Source of the DNA: Macrocystis pyrifera
Lineage: Eukaryota > Sar > Phaeophyceae > Laminariales > Laminariaceae
Direction: 5' to 3'
Assembly: GCA_031763025.1 (NCBI GenBank)
Contig: JASSKH010000029.1
Location: forward strand, 9,902,571 to 9,966,570
DNA length: 64,000 nucleotides
Shown here: piece after piece, positions 22,800 to 36,573 of the stretch
Numbering within the stretch: position 1 is the first letter of the stretch
Layout of the letters: each line of letters starts with the position of its first letter
Notes under the pieces: generated by a model
Databases searched by the model: none
Seen by the model: only the letters and a program-made list of their open reading frames with translations
What the model was told of the DNA's origin: nothing
Translations under genes and position numbers: made by a program

Positions 22800-24709
22800 G
22801 GCGTAGACATGATAGAAGCACGTTTATATATACCACAAAACGGTATATGTCCGTCCTGCATGTATAACATATCCGGCTCAGGAAGAGGGATTCCTGAAAC
22901 GTGACACATGTTCGTGGTTGGAGAAAAAGGTAGCAACCTCTTCCCTGCCCAACAACGTTGAAGAATACCAATTTCCCATTACCGCTATGAACTCCGACGT
23001 GTACTTTACCATACTTCCGATCGACACACTATCCTTTCCATACGGAATGCAGCAATATATCTGAACCGCTTATGGTATTCTTCATGTAGTTTATAGTTCT
23101 GAGGTTTGTAGATGGATTCAACATAAGGTCGAACAGGCAACATAGTTGAATATCATCATGTCAATATTTGATTGTGGGATAGCTTCGCCTGGATTCTTAT
23201 ACACCATGGAAAACCAGAATGACGATTCAAGTTATAGATCAGATATTGGTTACCGTGTTGTAATTCAGATATAGCAATGTATGACGGGCCAATATCGTGG
23301 GCATTCAACTGTACAAACCCCCGTTGTAGTTACTGCGTCCTAGGACATCAACATTCGTGCGATGTATTCTTGTGAAGCCAGGCATATTGCCCAACAGAAG
23401 AACATTCACTTTTCCAGGTCGATTCTGGCTTCATCACATCAAACCCGAAACATCTCTCCCATACTTCTCTGACGTTACCCAAACCGATTGACTTTGGACA
23501 GACGCTGTGGAGGGGCCTCTGGGCGTGATCTTCGCCCTGGACAATTTCAGCGAGATATCCCGTTGACCATTCACAGTGACAGGGAGCAAAGCGCCGGAAC
23601 ACTAAGAAGCCCCGTACGCAAGCGCGCGGGCATGCTAGCAGTCCTAATACTCCGCCAGGATCACGCGTTGGCTTACGTCACAATATTCAGTGATTGTCAC
23701 GAGGAAACACCAGGAGGGCCAACGTATATTGGGTTGACTCGTGCTTTTACGGTGGTTCAGACTGTGTTCAAAACTCGGCAGGTCCGGTCCAGCCAGGACG
23801 TTGTCAACATCAGACGGGCATGAATCGGGTCAGGTTTGATATATACAACTCTTGAATGTCGGGCTGGGTCCGGCCTGGTCAGTACGTTTTCAACATTCCA
23901 CACGTAGAGTTGGGCTCCGTTTCAGTAATATCGAGCCCAACCGAGAAGGGTCAGGTTGGTTTCTAAGGCCGCAACAGTTTCGTGGCTCGCCTGGGCGTGA
24001 ACGGCAGCAGGGCTCGTGTGTGTCAGAGAAGATTCGCAGTGCTTTATTGGCTGGCTTCGGCCAGACCATAGTTTGGGGTAATATTGTGAGGATATGAGCA
24101 GAGTCAGAAGAGTCTGCTATCTTGCATAAACCCGAATATGTTTATCAGGAATCGCGTGTGGATCTTGGCAACGTCAAGGTGAATCTCCGGCAAGAGGTGT
24201 CTGGTAACTTTTGACATCTATACATATAATATGGCGTTTTTTCATCTACAAACTGGGCGGTCAAGACGAGCCACGTCGTTGAACGTTCGGTGAAGGCTCG
24301 GACAGATTGGCGAACGAGGACAAGGCAACAGTAACAGTAGGGGCAACAACTTTGAGTGGCCCGCGTCCACGAATGGAGCCCAGATCGAATATTTAGCCCG
24401 TCTTGTGGCGTTCGAGTAAAATATTTATATATAACACTTATGTCAGCGGTCCGTATTGATAATGATGCGGCCGATATATGTCAGGAGCCCGTGATACCCT
24501 GGGCCACGGCTCATGCATGTTAGGTATGTCTGGACCCTAACCCTAAGTGATAATAGTCGTCCTGCCCATGCATGCCTGTCTGACGTATGGGTGGCGGTCT
24601 AGCGTTTCGTGATAAAAAACCTCTCATTGCACCTCTATTCTTCTCTTCAAGACAAGGTAGCACACGTGACCATTCGGCTATTTCCCCATGTCGTCTAAAT
24701 CTCGACCCT
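22800..24709. other. No supported gene; short telomere-like motif
   Basis: Nothing recognisable is encoded. A two-unit CCCTAACCCTAA motif lies at 24534-24545. Around 23830-23960 there are several GGTCAGG/GGGCTGGG variants without clear periodicity. Confidence 0.45.
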
Positions 24710-24961
24710 GAGGAAGGTTGTTCTCTGCTCTAGGTAGCCCGATCACGAGGGCTAGGTTGTCGTCAGTGTTGCAAGACCCCTATCTTGCCGCAGGTCAGTA
24801 CCTCAGCGACAAATGCGCGAAGGTTGGGCCTTCTTGAAGAAGGGGAGGTTGTTCCCTGTCCTAGGTAACCCGATCACGGGGGTTAGGTCAAAGCCAGTGT
24901 GGGTGCTATTTCTATCTTGCCGAAGGTTAACACCTCAGCACGAACGGTGCAAAGGTTTAGC
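24710..24961. repeat. Two-copy tandem duplication, period ~130 bp
   Basis: Units 24710-24830 and 24842-24961 share AGGTTGTTC.CTG, CTAGGTA(G/A)CCCGATCACG, TATCTTGCCG and ACCTCAGC blocks in order, at roughly 75-80% identity by eye. Confidence 0.75.
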
Positions 24962-26086
24962 CTAGACCGAAGGGCAACTATTGGCCGGGTCGGGCCATTG
25001 GCGATGTCGTAAAAAACACACCAAGACGGGCGTCGACATTGCGTGATACCACGATGGGAATAGTGGCAACACGAGTGCTCGAATTAAGAAGTATGCCCGA
25101 GTATATCGTACGGACGCCAAAGGTTCTAGCGTCTCAACAGGAGATTGATGTGTAGATAACGCAGCATCCCTACGTATGAAGTACGTAGGGGATCGAAGGA
25201 ATCAAGTGCCACAAGAGAAATCGCAATTGACTAGAAAGCTGTAACTCCAGTGGCGGCAAAGGGTGAAATCAAGCACGTTCGTCCCCAGAAACGAGCCAAA
25301 GTCCGCCTGAAATCACCCACCTACTTGGGTGACCATTCGCATACGTTGCGGGAAGTTGTAGTGATACCACACTCTTATCACGTCGCGGCGACGGGAAAGA
25401 CGTATACCGCAACGTTCGCGCAACGTACATAATGCACGTTGATTGTCGTGTTGAGAACTTTGTATAACGTGACGTTGCCGTGAGGTTTTTGTCGACGTTC
25501 TTGCAACCTGTCAGTAGTTTCCATTGCTCCGACACGTATGACGCACTGCAATTGTAAATGTATAGACGAATAAAAGAACAAGTTGCCATATGTCTGATCT
25601 ATCTGCAAAGTTTATGTGTGCATGGTAAAAGTGGTGAGTTTTTGTCGATCGCAGCTTTCGACCAAAACAACAGATGTTTTGTATCCTGCTTTTTTTCGTT
25701 TTTCGCAGATGAGACTAAAGAACTTGAAAAAAACATCCATGAAGGTAGTATAAAACATTTGTGATTCCCGAAAGCGGCACGTGCCGAAGCTTCATCAGTG
25801 TTGGTCATATTTAGCGTATGTTTAATGTGACCTTTGCGCAAGGAACGTGTGCGACAAAAACTGGTCGTGTTCGTGCGAAGCCAAACGATGAATGAGACCA
25901 GAATATATATATATTACATGGTTCCCATTCGAGATGTGGGTAGCGTGAAATCCCGGGGGCGTCGCAAGGCGAAAAGTGAGTCACAGGTAACACCCCTATA
26001 GCTGTTCTTGGCGGAAGCGGGAGTCATGGCTTAGCGTGTTGCTCGAAGGAAAGAGTAATAATTATTAATAGCAGTCGGCAGGAACT
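24962..26086. other. No supported gene
   Basis: Only short frames are present, the longest about 106 codons (minus 25269-25589). No motif, repeat or RNA structure is evident. Confidence 0.45.
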
Positions 26087-26480
26087 TAGGGTTAGGGTTA
26101 GGGTTATAATGCTGACTTTTTCGATCCCTGAAAAAATTCACGCTTGGGAGATTGCCCTCATCGCTCTGAAATAACTTGAACAACACATGCACCGAGTCCC
26201 GGCAAAAATTATCGGTGTTTTTGGAAGTTATGGTGCCTTTTAAGTATGCCCCCACGGTCACGTCCAAATATCTTACTGAAAAAATATACCAGGTATATAT
26301 ATATGTTCAGGGATTTTTGTAGCAGGGTTATAATACCGACTTTTTCGATCTCTGAAAAAAATCACGCCTGGGAGATCGCCCTCATCGCTTTGAAATAACT
26401 TGCACAACACATACACCAAGTCTCGGCAAAAAACACGATGTTTTTGGAAGTTATTATTAGGTATGGCGATTGACGTGTGT
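26087..26480. repeat. Satellite fragment (about 1.7 units) with telomere-like start
   Basis: This begins with three TTAGGG units (26087-26105) running straight into TATAATGCTGACTTTTTCGA, then AAATAACTTGAACAACACAT, TCGGTGTTTTTGGAAGTTAT and GCCCCCACGGTCACGTCC, followed by a second partial unit. The unit is the one arrayed at 44371-46195. Confidence 0.85.
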
Positions 26481-27646
26481 ACCAGCGCGTAGCTGATGTA
26501 TACGTCGAGACTCGATTGCCGATGACCGGTCAATACACAGTCGATGTTCGAGGCAAACACGTAGTTACTGTCAGGGGACTTATACGTGAAGCTTCAACAG
26601 GAGAGAAGAAGAAAATGTTTTTGCGACTCCTGGCCGGTATTGATTGATTTGCTCAGCTGGAAGCTTATGATGAGCAAAAGAAGAGTGAGGTCAAAGGGGG
26701 CGGGGCGCTTGTGCGCTCGCAGCTCGCAACAAAGGACGACCCTCACACGTCGTTCAAAGACAAATAAAACAAAAGCGGGGAATACCCTTGTATTTCGTTC
26801 AAAATAAAAGCAACACGGAGACCCTCAGTTTTACTTCAAAAATTCAATACATCTTGGGGTACATACCCATGACCCCCGTGTACCCTATGTTGTTACTTCA
26901 ACTAGAACTAAAACTATGCTACCGGTCCCGGAGGGATACTGAAGACAGCCTTTCCATTCTATACCAATAGCACGTACTACTTATTACTGTGACTTCTTCT
27001 GTGTATGAGTGGTCAGCAGTAGATGTGTTGCTGTATACCTGGTACTGCTGTAATAATCAAACTATAACACAGACTGAAAAACTGTCTGTTGTACCTAGAA
27101 ATGCGTAAATGTATACCAGATGACGTAGGTGTTGTCGAGTAACGACTATGATGGCTACTGACAAGTATCATCTCTAATACCTCCTCCGGTTAAGCATACA
27201 CTTTCTTACTCTGCGTTACATGCTAAAATTTCTTAAAAAGAAACACACACGCAACATCAAGTAGTGTTGTTGTTATTGGGAATTAACACCTGTACATAAT
27301 GTACTTACATGAGTTCCAAGGATAATCAGGTGTACATGATGTACCTATCGCATGAGATCCAAGGAGTGAATTCAACACATACACGGCAAGAAAATAGCCG
27401 AACATAGAACCGTTTTGTTCTACCGATACTGCAACATCTGCTTGTATGAGATGGGTGTGTACCCTAAACTATAATTGCTACAGGGGTGCTTGGTAGTATT
27501 TATAAAATGAAAATGGTTTGTCGATCCGCTACAATCACAGGAAAGAATAAACCTGGTCGAAAGTTCCTGCCGCCCCCCGAAAACAAAGGAACAATGGACG
27601 ATCACTGCAAGTGGCATACTGCTTGCTCAAACGACTACCAGGTACA
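26481..27646. other. No supported gene; small duplication
   Basis: A ~40 bp imperfect duplication lies at 27287-27366 (TGTACAT(A/G)ATGTAC and GAG(T/A)TCCAAGGA in both halves). Otherwise I see nothing. Confidence 0.4.
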
Positions 27647-28103
27647 TCACCAGAGTTCCCTGCTGTATCGCCCCAGGTGACGAGCTCTCCATCCATCGGA
27701 ACGCAGATGTTGCAGCCTGTCTTGTACTGTAGCGTACAGTGAATTGGAGAGAGTACGACTGTATGCTTTGCCGCCGTCGTCCTGGATCCAGCTGACGACT
27801 AGGAAGTCGTAGGTGGTGGAGTCTAGAAATAATTCAAGCTCTTGTAAGTCCGTGTCGTCGGCGAGAGACTGGATAAACTCCAGTACTGACCGGAAAGAAA
27901 GCTCCACGGTCCGCGAAGCCGTTTTTGAGAAGCCTCTGTGCGAAGAGGTACCTCACCAGTCGGCCCTGAGGACCGCTGTTGTCGGAGATGCACGTGATGG
28001 CATCTCGCCATGGGATTCCAAGACCGTCCTTGGTGTGATCCCCCCGTGGGTGATCCTCGATGACTATGGCTACATCACGTCCCTTACTGGACATGTTGCG
28101 CAC
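27647..28103 (-). CDS. Possible coding exon(s), unrecognised
   Basis: A minus-strand frame begins with ATG at 28101-28103 and reads through 27834. An overlapping minus frame, 27907-27647, continues with acidic, helix-like sequence (LEFIQSLADDTDLQELELFL). Their composition would fit one protein interrupted by a single frameshift near 27905, or two exons whose splice sites I cannot place. No family is recognised. Either frame alone is shorter than 95 codons, so chance remains possible. Confidence 0.25.
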
Positions 28104-29726
28104 GTTTTAGCAGGATAGGAACCTGCGCCTGTCGTGAAAGCTGTGTTCACTCTCCATGCTGGTGTCCATGGTGATCTTAGTCGTCGCAGAAGGATGAGCG
28201 ATTATGAGCGGTGAGTCAACCTAGTAAGCTGGATGCTGGAGGGGAGGGGGTATTTGGGTCACTGAAAAAATAAAAATTCGAGTTTTCAAGTAAAAAATGG
28301 GCAATGGACACTCGATGGGCACCGATGGGCATGTTACCCATTTTGCCCATTTTGTTTAATATGATACTTACAATTTCTCCAGCGATTGTATTAGGAAAAT
28401 TACGAAATGCCTATCACACTGGATATCGTCGTATGATATAGGGCCCAAAAAAACTCTCAACTGCCACACTTCGTGGGTTCTTGCCAGGCCTGACCTCGTG
28501 TGCTTCGCTGGGGCAAAGTGGCCCAGCTGTGTGCAGACCTGTGTTCAGACTTGTGTCTGCGTGTATTATGTTGTGTGTTGCTGTGCAATACGCTTTTGCA
28601 CAAAGCAAAACACGATTAACTCTCGAAACACCGCCGTAGCATGGATTTGCTGTATGCGCTTCAGGGCTGGTTACAACGTCGTACAGCAGTAGCAGTACTC
28701 CTGCAACACTCCACTCTTCTGCTGTAGGTTTGTCTGCGTGTTTTACCAGGGGAAATATAGTCAAAGAGGTTCCATCATCGCCCTCTTTTGGTCAGTAGTC
28801 GTAGGTACAGCAGTACTAGAAACGGAAGTGGTAGTGGTGGTGGTACACTAATGCTGTGGTGATGTTTACTACAGTAGTCACAACCGTAGTGAAAAATACG
28901 ACGGTAGGTACGCCTATAGTAGCAGTAACAAGAGTAGTGGTAGCATTTCGAACACATAGTACTGTCCTCCGCGAGTATTACACAGGAGCACCTCTCATAT
29001 GTACAGTATGCGTAGAGTATGATTAGCAGTAGGTCGTAGTTTTCTTATAGCACTAAAAGACGCAGGAGGAGGAGTACAATCAATATGATAATAATGCCCC
29101 CTCCCCCCCCCCCTCGCAGAAAAGCTGCTGCGCTGCTATGCATCGTAGCCACATGACATAGTCAATTAAAGTGTGATATAAACTGAACACGGCGGTGTCC
29201 AACCCCGGGAGAGTTTGAAAGGAAACCAGGCCCACGGGCTACCGTGTGCATGCCTGCTTCTGTGCAACCGGCGTTCGTTGGAACCGGTGCTCTGCAGGTG
29301 TCGCACTAATAAAAATAAGGCATGGACGCAGTCTATCTTCCGGCACGGACAAACGAGCATACTGACAGACACACAACAGCAATCAATGACTAAATAGTGG
29401 AAGCCTCACGCACCCCGCTATGAAGAGGCGTTCAAGCCAAAAGCAAAGAACGGCCTTGGTCGCTGCTCTCCCTCGGCGCTAACTCGTCACAGCAGTTTAT
29501 TAGTGTGACCAGGTGGTTCGTTCGCCGTCCGACAAAACGCAGATCCTACTTCAATGGAACAAACAGTGCCTCTATTCTCAAACGGCATTGTACTCCCTGC
29601 AACAGATACGCGCGTACACACTTGAACACATTCTGTACAACAGTAGTACATATAGTCGTAGCAGGGTAAGAGCTACGTATACGACACCGTACATTAATCA
29701 TCACAACGAAGCAGCACGGCATAAGA
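28104..29726. other. No supported gene; simple-sequence tracts
   Basis: Degenerate GTA/GTG trinucleotide sequence lies around 28790-28950 and a C-rich run (interrupted poly-C) at 29099-29114. Near 28300-28350, ATGGGCA and TGCCCAT copies could pair as a weak hairpin. No coding is recognised. Confidence 0.4.
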
Positions 29727-30311
29727 GTGAACGTCAAACACCCCGAACAACGAACATATAAAAACACGCCTATTCGACCAAAGCACATACCAGATATCAT
29801 CCCACCAGTAACAATACCCGCACGAAATACCCGCAAGAACGAATCAAAACAGGAACAACATGCCGCGTCCCTTCCTATATATCACATGCCCACAAACAAG
29901 CGGTATAAAACGCATCACAACAAGCTCATTGGGCGTATGCATAGTACCGGCATACCTTTAGTTTTATATGTACAGCATTCAAGCAGCCAATACCCAACCG
30001 ACATCGCCTGCAAAGTTCAGATGGATGTAAACCCTCTACACTACCCGGAGCTTCCCCCCATGCTACGTCCAAGATCATCCGTTCCGTGGGCTTGGGTAGG
30101 CTGGATTGCAAAACCTCAGCTCCCGCCACCACCCCCGCCCCTACCCCCGCCGCGTTTCTCCCCACACCACCCTCTGCAAAGGTCTCGACTGACTGGAAAC
30201 GACCCTCTCAGCGCCACGCCTTCTTCCGCCCCCGTACCCGATCCTGCCCCCGCTCCCACCCCCGTTCTAATCTCAGTCCCAACATCCGTCCACGCCGCCG
30301 CTTGTCCCTAG
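29727..30311 (+). CDS. Proline-rich open frame, unrecognised
   Basis: A 194-codon plus-strand frame with a basic N-terminal half and a Pro/Ala/Ser-rich C-terminal half, including a run of prolines near 30121-30160. No domain, signal peptide or neighbouring splice pattern supports it. The low-complexity CCN sequence could keep a frame open by chance. Confidence 0.2.
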   Translation: MNVKHPEQRTYKNTPIRPKHIPDIIPPVTIPARNTRKNESKQEQHAASLPIYHMPTNKRYKTHHNKLIGRMHSTGIPLVLYVQHSSSQYPTDIACKVQMDVNPLHYPELPPMLRPRSSVPWAWVGWIAKPQLPPPPPPLPPPRFSPHHPLQRSRLTGNDPLSATPSSAPVPDPAPAPTPVLISVPTSVHAAACP

Positions 30312-32899
30312 CCGTTGGAGCAATACGGAGCGTTCTGTCCATGACAAGAACAAAAATCCAGCATGCGGCCTGAATCACAGGAGCATGAAGTCCTTGTCCT
30401 CTTTAACGATCGCAAACGAAAATTTAAAGAGAAGGAAGGAGCAAGGACAGTTAAATAATTAGATAGAAGTTAAGCAGAATTAGCACAGAAGGGAGTAAGA
30501 CCACGTGCATAGATTTCCATTTTGTTTTGGTTTCCCTTGGTTTTCTTTTTCGGGAAATGTTTTGTTTCTCAGTGTTCAACGTTGAAGCTCATGCCGCACA
30601 TTGTTGGATGACGAGCGCAACCACAAGAACTACAAACAAGTCCGCATGACGCGTTTATTCAATATGCCGGCGTCAACGATCTGCTGCGGAGACCAGCTGA
30701 AAGTTCAGAAACATTACCCCAACAGCGGCAACACGAGTAGAACGTAGCAAAACACTCGTCATGTAAGGAAAACGATGTAAGAAAGCTTTCACAGCGTTGT
30801 TGTTCAACGGGCACCCTGCGTACTTCTCACCTTTTGGTCCCCGGCCTTGAAGTGGGTATTTCCCACGGCGCCATGGAAGGTGTAGAGATCAGAGCCCCAC
30901 GGCTGAACTTCCACGCTGGCTACGTAATACTTGCCGCCAACTCGACTGTTGCGTTCAACAGTCCGCTGACCCTCTACGAACAGAATTTACTTTGTCAAGT
31001 CCCTGGGCTCTTGACCTGCTGAACGCGACGTGGCAATACCAGGGTGTGTTTATTTGGTATGAAAGCGCAGTTCTCGGAAGTGGGGGTGGAAGGGGTGCGA
31101 AAGGGGACGACAGGAGAAGGAGATAAATAATAGCCCCTCTTTTGTTCACCTACACAAAGACAAACCGGAGTTGGAATATGAAATAAAAGACTCTAACCCG
31201 AATTCGACCAAGGGAACACTACGCAAGCACTACATTCAAAATCGGGCAAACGAGTTGTGTAGAATTCCACCTGAGTGTCACCTTTCGTTTCCCTCTCTCG
31301 GTCCATGAACCCCTCCGATGCATCGTTCTGCTTGAAAACGCGGAAGGGAAGCTTGGCCACAGACCACCTCGCGACTTTACGCACCCGCGTATGACTTTAC
31401 GCACCTGCGTAAATAGATATAACAAAATCGTATGGCGTGTTGCGTAGTGGTTTCTCCATGCAGCCAGCAACAACGCTTACGGGACGCATGAACACGACGA
31501 TTGCACGCGATCGGAGAACCGCCTCCGGTGACGTGTAGGGAAACTTCCACCACCTCACAGAACAACATCGTCGTCACATATGTCAGACCTCTGGCGTGGA
31601 GGCTCAATGCCTTAGAGTATACGACGCACACACCATCGACACCTGGTATGTCTTAAAATGTAAGGTTTCTTTCTTACCAGGTTCTGTGCAACCGGTTCAT
31701 TTCTTACACGGCAGGTTGTTATTTTCTGGGCTCTCGTCTACCGCTGCATGTTCTATAGGGCAGTTTCTCGTCTCCCTGCGCTCTCAAAATCTATTTCCTC
31801 GGCTATATTTTCCATGTTCTCCTTATCCCGGGTGGATATCGATCGCAGGTGCTTCATAATATGTCTACTTCCCTATCTTGTTGGTCAGGTTGAGCTTATT
31901 TTCTAACACCGTGTTTCTTATTTTTTCGTGAAGCAGTGAGAGTCGATTTCTTGAGAATATTTCTCAAGTACGGACCAAAAGTACAAAGTTAAAGTTTTCG
32001 TAGTATGTCGCAGTAAGATATTTAGCAGAGAGAGCTCGAGAAACATCACATTCAGCTCCGCATGACAAGTCGGGCACAGCAGCGCCAGCAGTAGTCCACG
32101 ACTAGCCCCAGGCGCGTTTGCTGCCATTGGTCTAGTACGTACTACTGTAGCAAGTAGAAGTACTGCAGATCCTAGTCTGCCTGTGTGTACAACGGCCTTC
32201 TGTAACTCATGAAGAGGATACCAGGTACCTGGTACCTGGTATGCAACAAAGGCTAAGTGAACCTGCGTGAGGCCTAAAACAAAAATGGAGCCGAAGATTG
32301 GTTATGTCTAAACCTCACTACAAACTTGTACTCGTAGTCCCAACCTGGCCAGGTGGACTTGTTTCACTTGCCTGGAAGCGCTCCAGACAGACCACAGCTC
32401 CTCAAAGAACACCATCGCCTGGTGTGTAAAGCGAAGACGGCCATTCCCGGCTCACTCAGCTGTCCCACGTATCACTTCCATTTCCCTCCCAATTCGTCAT
32501 TGAGAGAGAAGTTGTCTCGGGTTGCATCACTGCAATCGAGCTGGGATACATCTGAGCTTCCACAAACTTCCTGTCGACCAAGGTCTAACGGACAAGGTCC
32601 AAGGATTGCGTGCTGTGGGTGTGCGCGCCCTCTCCTCAGGTATTTACACTGCGCATTACCCCTTTCGACTTCGGACTCGTTCATTGCAAATCCTTCGTGC
32701 CCATTGTCCGATGGGCATCATTTTGGTTTTGTTGCTTCCGCTCAGTCAGTCATTCGTATCCCAGGATTGTCAGTTCAGTTTTCGGGACAATGGTTGGTCT
32801 GCAGCAACGCCATCCAGCCGGGGAGGGGCTGAACTGATGCCCATCCAGATGCAAGAAACAGTAGTCCTTCTGAAAAATTAGGAAAACAACTTCAGCGGC
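30312..32899. other. No supported gene
   Basis: Short frames only. A small palindromic repeat of ACCAGGTACCTGGT lies at 32229-32250. The sequence 32300-32900 should hold the 3' LTR of the neighbouring copia element, but I found no matching repeat upstream of its gag. Confidence 0.4.
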
Positions 32900-32904
32900 T
32901 TATC

Positions 32905-35900
32905 CGGAAAAATCCATGATTTTGTCCAGGATATTTTTGAATTGGACTTTGAGATGCTTCGTCCCGCAGTCCGCTAGCATCTTCCCCGTCGGCACGAAAT
33001 GGAGTGTGATCTTGCCATCTTGACCAGCTACAGGATGACGAAAAAGCGTACCGCAATGTGCTCCGTCTATGTATTTGTCTTTGAAGAGTATGTCGCATTT
33101 CCTGTTACAGTCAAAGCACCTGTGCTGTCGCAGTTGATGGGGCCGTAGCTGAAGTTTTCAAACTGTACCTCCTTGAGGAAGTTTCAATGATAGACTGCCT
33201 CCTTCGAACAGTAGCTTAGCCCCATAAGCTCGGACTCGACGGTGGATTGCGCTACGAGCGATTGCGTCTTGGGGCCGAAGCTAATCGACCCTCCTCCAAG
33301 GAAGAAGATTGATCCAGTGGCGGATTTGCGAGTGTCCGGGTTCGAAGCGAAGGATGCATTCACGTATCGGTATAGTTGAAATTGCCCCTTCTTGAAGATG
33401 ATGGGCAGGTCTGGGTGCCCTTTCAGGTACCTGAGTGCATGCTTAGCTGCAGTCATGTGCGCCTGGGCTGGTTTGCTGCACGCCCTTGTGAGTTGATTGA
33501 CCGCGTAGCACATGTCGTAGCGCGTACACTGTGTCAGGTAGAGTAGCGAACCTACGATGGCTTGATAGAGCATCGTCCCGGTGGCGCCCAGTAGAGCCTC
33601 CTCCGGTTGCTGGCTTGAAAGTTCTGCTCCGTACCCAGGTGTGTGCACGGGGTTGCAGTCCTTCATCCCGAACCTCTCGAGAACGTTGCTGACGTAGTCC
33701 TTCTGGGTTATTGACAGAGTTCTTTTCTCGTAGTCGCGGGTAACTGTCATGCCAAGGATAAGGCTGACTTCTCCCATCTATATCGTTGCGAAGCGATCAT
33801 AAGCTGCTTCACCACGTCCTCGTTTGCTCCACTGATCGTGATGTCATCGACGTAGAGAGTCAATATTGTGAAGGTGTCATCCTTCCTATACGTGTAGGCG
33901 CAAGGGTCAGACTGCGTGGGCGTGAATACGACCGTCAGCATTACCGCGTTGATGGTGTCGTACCATAGTACAGGTGACTGTGCTAGTCCGTACAGGCTGC
34001 GCTTCAGCTTGTAAACCATGGGGTCCCCGATCTTGGGATCGTTGATCTCTTGCCCAGGGGCCGTCTTGACGTAGACGTCGCGACCCTCGATCTTGGACCG
34101 GAGAAAAAGCCACTTGAACATTGAGTTGCCACACTGGCCACTCGTGCTCGCATGCGATGGCCAGGACCATTCGGATGCTGCCGATGCGATACACCGGCGC
34201 ATATGATTTTCCGTAGTCGATACCTGGTTCTTGGACGTATCCTTGGACCACAAGCCGAGCCTTGAACCGTCTTTTTCTCGAAGACGAATCGTGATCCGAT
34301 GATCTTGTTGTCCTTGGGCACACTGGTGATGGGAACCAGCTCGTACACGTCATGGTCCTTGAGACTGTTCATCTCCTTGTCGATCGCGATTTTCCACTCC
34401 TTGTGTTCCGGCGAGTTGATGGTATCAGCATGCGTGCGAGGAATTTGAAGCACTCGTTTCACCTCCTTAGAATCGTTTGTCGTCTTAGTTGGAAGTAGCG
34501 TAGGTGAATGCCGTGTATGACAGAAAGGGTGCTCCACTGACGTGGGCAAAATCCTCGTGCATGCCCGTGGTCTTGATCCTATGTTCTCCTTTCGTCAAGT
34601 AGAGCAACTGGCTGGGCGTAAGTGAGCTGTCGAAAGTGTCATCTGTGTTGGGGTTGGCTCTGGTGGATGCACGCGTCACCCCAGGCTGTGCAACTACCAC
34701 TGGTTCCCCATCAGGCACGACCTCAGATAAAATGGGCTCGACCTCGGGATCTTGTGACGCTCCCGCCTCGGATGATGTCTGCTCCTCCGCCGAAGCTGCC
34801 TCCCGTAGACCTGTCTCTTGCGTCATGCTCCTGATCTTGTGTGGAAGTCCTTCCAGTGCAGAAACGACACCCTCGTTTCGCGTGTCCAAGATTGTGAAGT
34901 CCAAAGAGTAGGTGATGTCGATAACGTCGTTCTCGTAGTCCCGGTCGATGGAGTAATCCACTCCCATAGGGGGCATGGAGTATGGGGGTGTCTCCAGGAA
35001 GGCGACGTTGCGGCTTTCAACCACAGTGCCTTTCGATGGGTTGTAGATTCGGTATGCTCCACTGTCCTGACTAAACCCGCAGAGTATGCCTTCCCACGCC
35101 TTGTCGCCGAGCTTGGGTGTGTACGTTTCAATGTGCACGAAGGCCCTTGATCCGATGGCGCGCAGGTCCGATAGATCGGCCTCCTTGCCATGCATCTTGA
35201 AGAAGGGCGCTTTTCCTCCCAATGCCGAATGAGGTGCCCTGTTGCTCAGATGAACTGCTGTAAAGAACAGTTCGCCCCACATGTTGCGTGGAAAGCTGCC
35301 GTCCTGGACAAAACACCTTGTCATGGTGGCAAGGGTCCTCCCATCGCGTTTTGATACCCCGTTTTGCTGGGGCGTTGCAGTCGCAGTGTATTCCACACTG
35401 ATGCCGGAGTTGATGCAGAGAGTCTTGAACGCCTGAGAGACGTACTCGCCCCCCTTGTCGCACCTCATTCTTTGGATGCGTAGTCCGAGTGGAACTGCCA
35501 CCGTCATGTTGTAGAGGTGGAGAGAGTCGGCTGCTTCGATCTTGGACTTGAGAAGGAATACCTCCTTCATCCGGGAGTAGTCGTCAGTAAACTTGCTGAC
35601 GTACTTGAATCCTCCCCGAGCTGCTGGTGTGATGGGTCTCATAAGATCTGTGTAGACCAGTTCCATTGGTCCATCAGTGGTGCGCTTCGTCGTCTTCGGG
35701 TGAGCCTTTTGAGTATTCTTGCCTATCGCGCAGATGTCACAGCCTGAAATGGTGCCGGTTTACTCAACACCGTTGTCTTCCGTCTTGCGAAGAAGCTACA
35801 TGCTGCGGGGGTTTATGTGTCCCAAAAGTCTGTGCCAGGTGTCAGCACTTACTTGTGCTGCAGGAGCCAATGCAGGTGCTAATGATGGCTTCGTCACAGT

Positions 35901-36370
35901 AGTCTCAGCCGCCTTGGTCTGATCCGTCACAGCCGTCGTAGTCACAGCCGTCACAGCCGTCTTGGTCCATTTTGCCGTCAAGGACGGGTAGCAACACGTC
36001 AAACGAGCACATACCCGCGTCTGTTCCGTGCTGGTTTAACTGGAGAGATATCTTGCTGTTGAACTGGAGATGAGGATTTCCCGCTTGCAGGATGGTGTTG
36101 ACCCCGGACTTCATTGCTGTTGCGGAAGAAACGAGGTGGCGGCCCATTCCGTGTACGATGAATGTGAAGATGGGCACAGGAATAGGCTGGCCGGACGCAT
36201 TGATGATGTGCCTACAGATGGTGCCTGTTGCTGTAACGAATACCTTCTTCTTGCCTGTAGTTTCGATAGGCTTCGGCTCGTCCAGTGTCTTGTAACCTCT
36301 CATCCGTTGTCGTAGACCTGGGCGTCCACAAAGTGGTCCGAGGCCCCGCTGTCCACCAGCTTGGTGAATT
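32905..36370 (-). pseudogene. Copia pol (protease, integrase, RT, RNase H), broken
   Basis: In minus-strand order: protease VDSGASDHF (catalytic Asp codon at 36351-36353); a frameshift; a Gly/Cys/Asp-rich spacer; the pre-integrase WHRLLGH near 35825; integrase core 35666-35130 with YTDLMRP, MRCDKGGEY and QQNGVSKRDG; RT in three frames with RLVVQGY, SLYGL and LYVDD (about 34300-33860); RNase H 33777-33184 and onward to about 32905. The integrase position that is normally Glu is Lys (AAA, 35349-35351). The first RNase H Asp region reads RYVNAS, with Asn for Asp. Several frameshifts split RT. The RT catalytic LYVDD remains. The polyprotein cannot be made. Confidence 0.85.
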
Positions 36371-36573
36371 TTTTCGGGTCGGGGTTTGAGATCCCTCCAC
36401 CACTTCCTGCCGCCAGCGCTGGAAACGCAAATCCCTAGTCAAAATCATCGTGAAAATTGAGGGATGGTTCGTCGTCATTGATGGCAGGATTGGAGCCGGC
36501 AGCCAGGACGGCAGAAGCGAGGTGAGCAGCTCCGGGTTCCGGGCGGGGTGCGCCCTGTGTGTAGCACCCCTCA

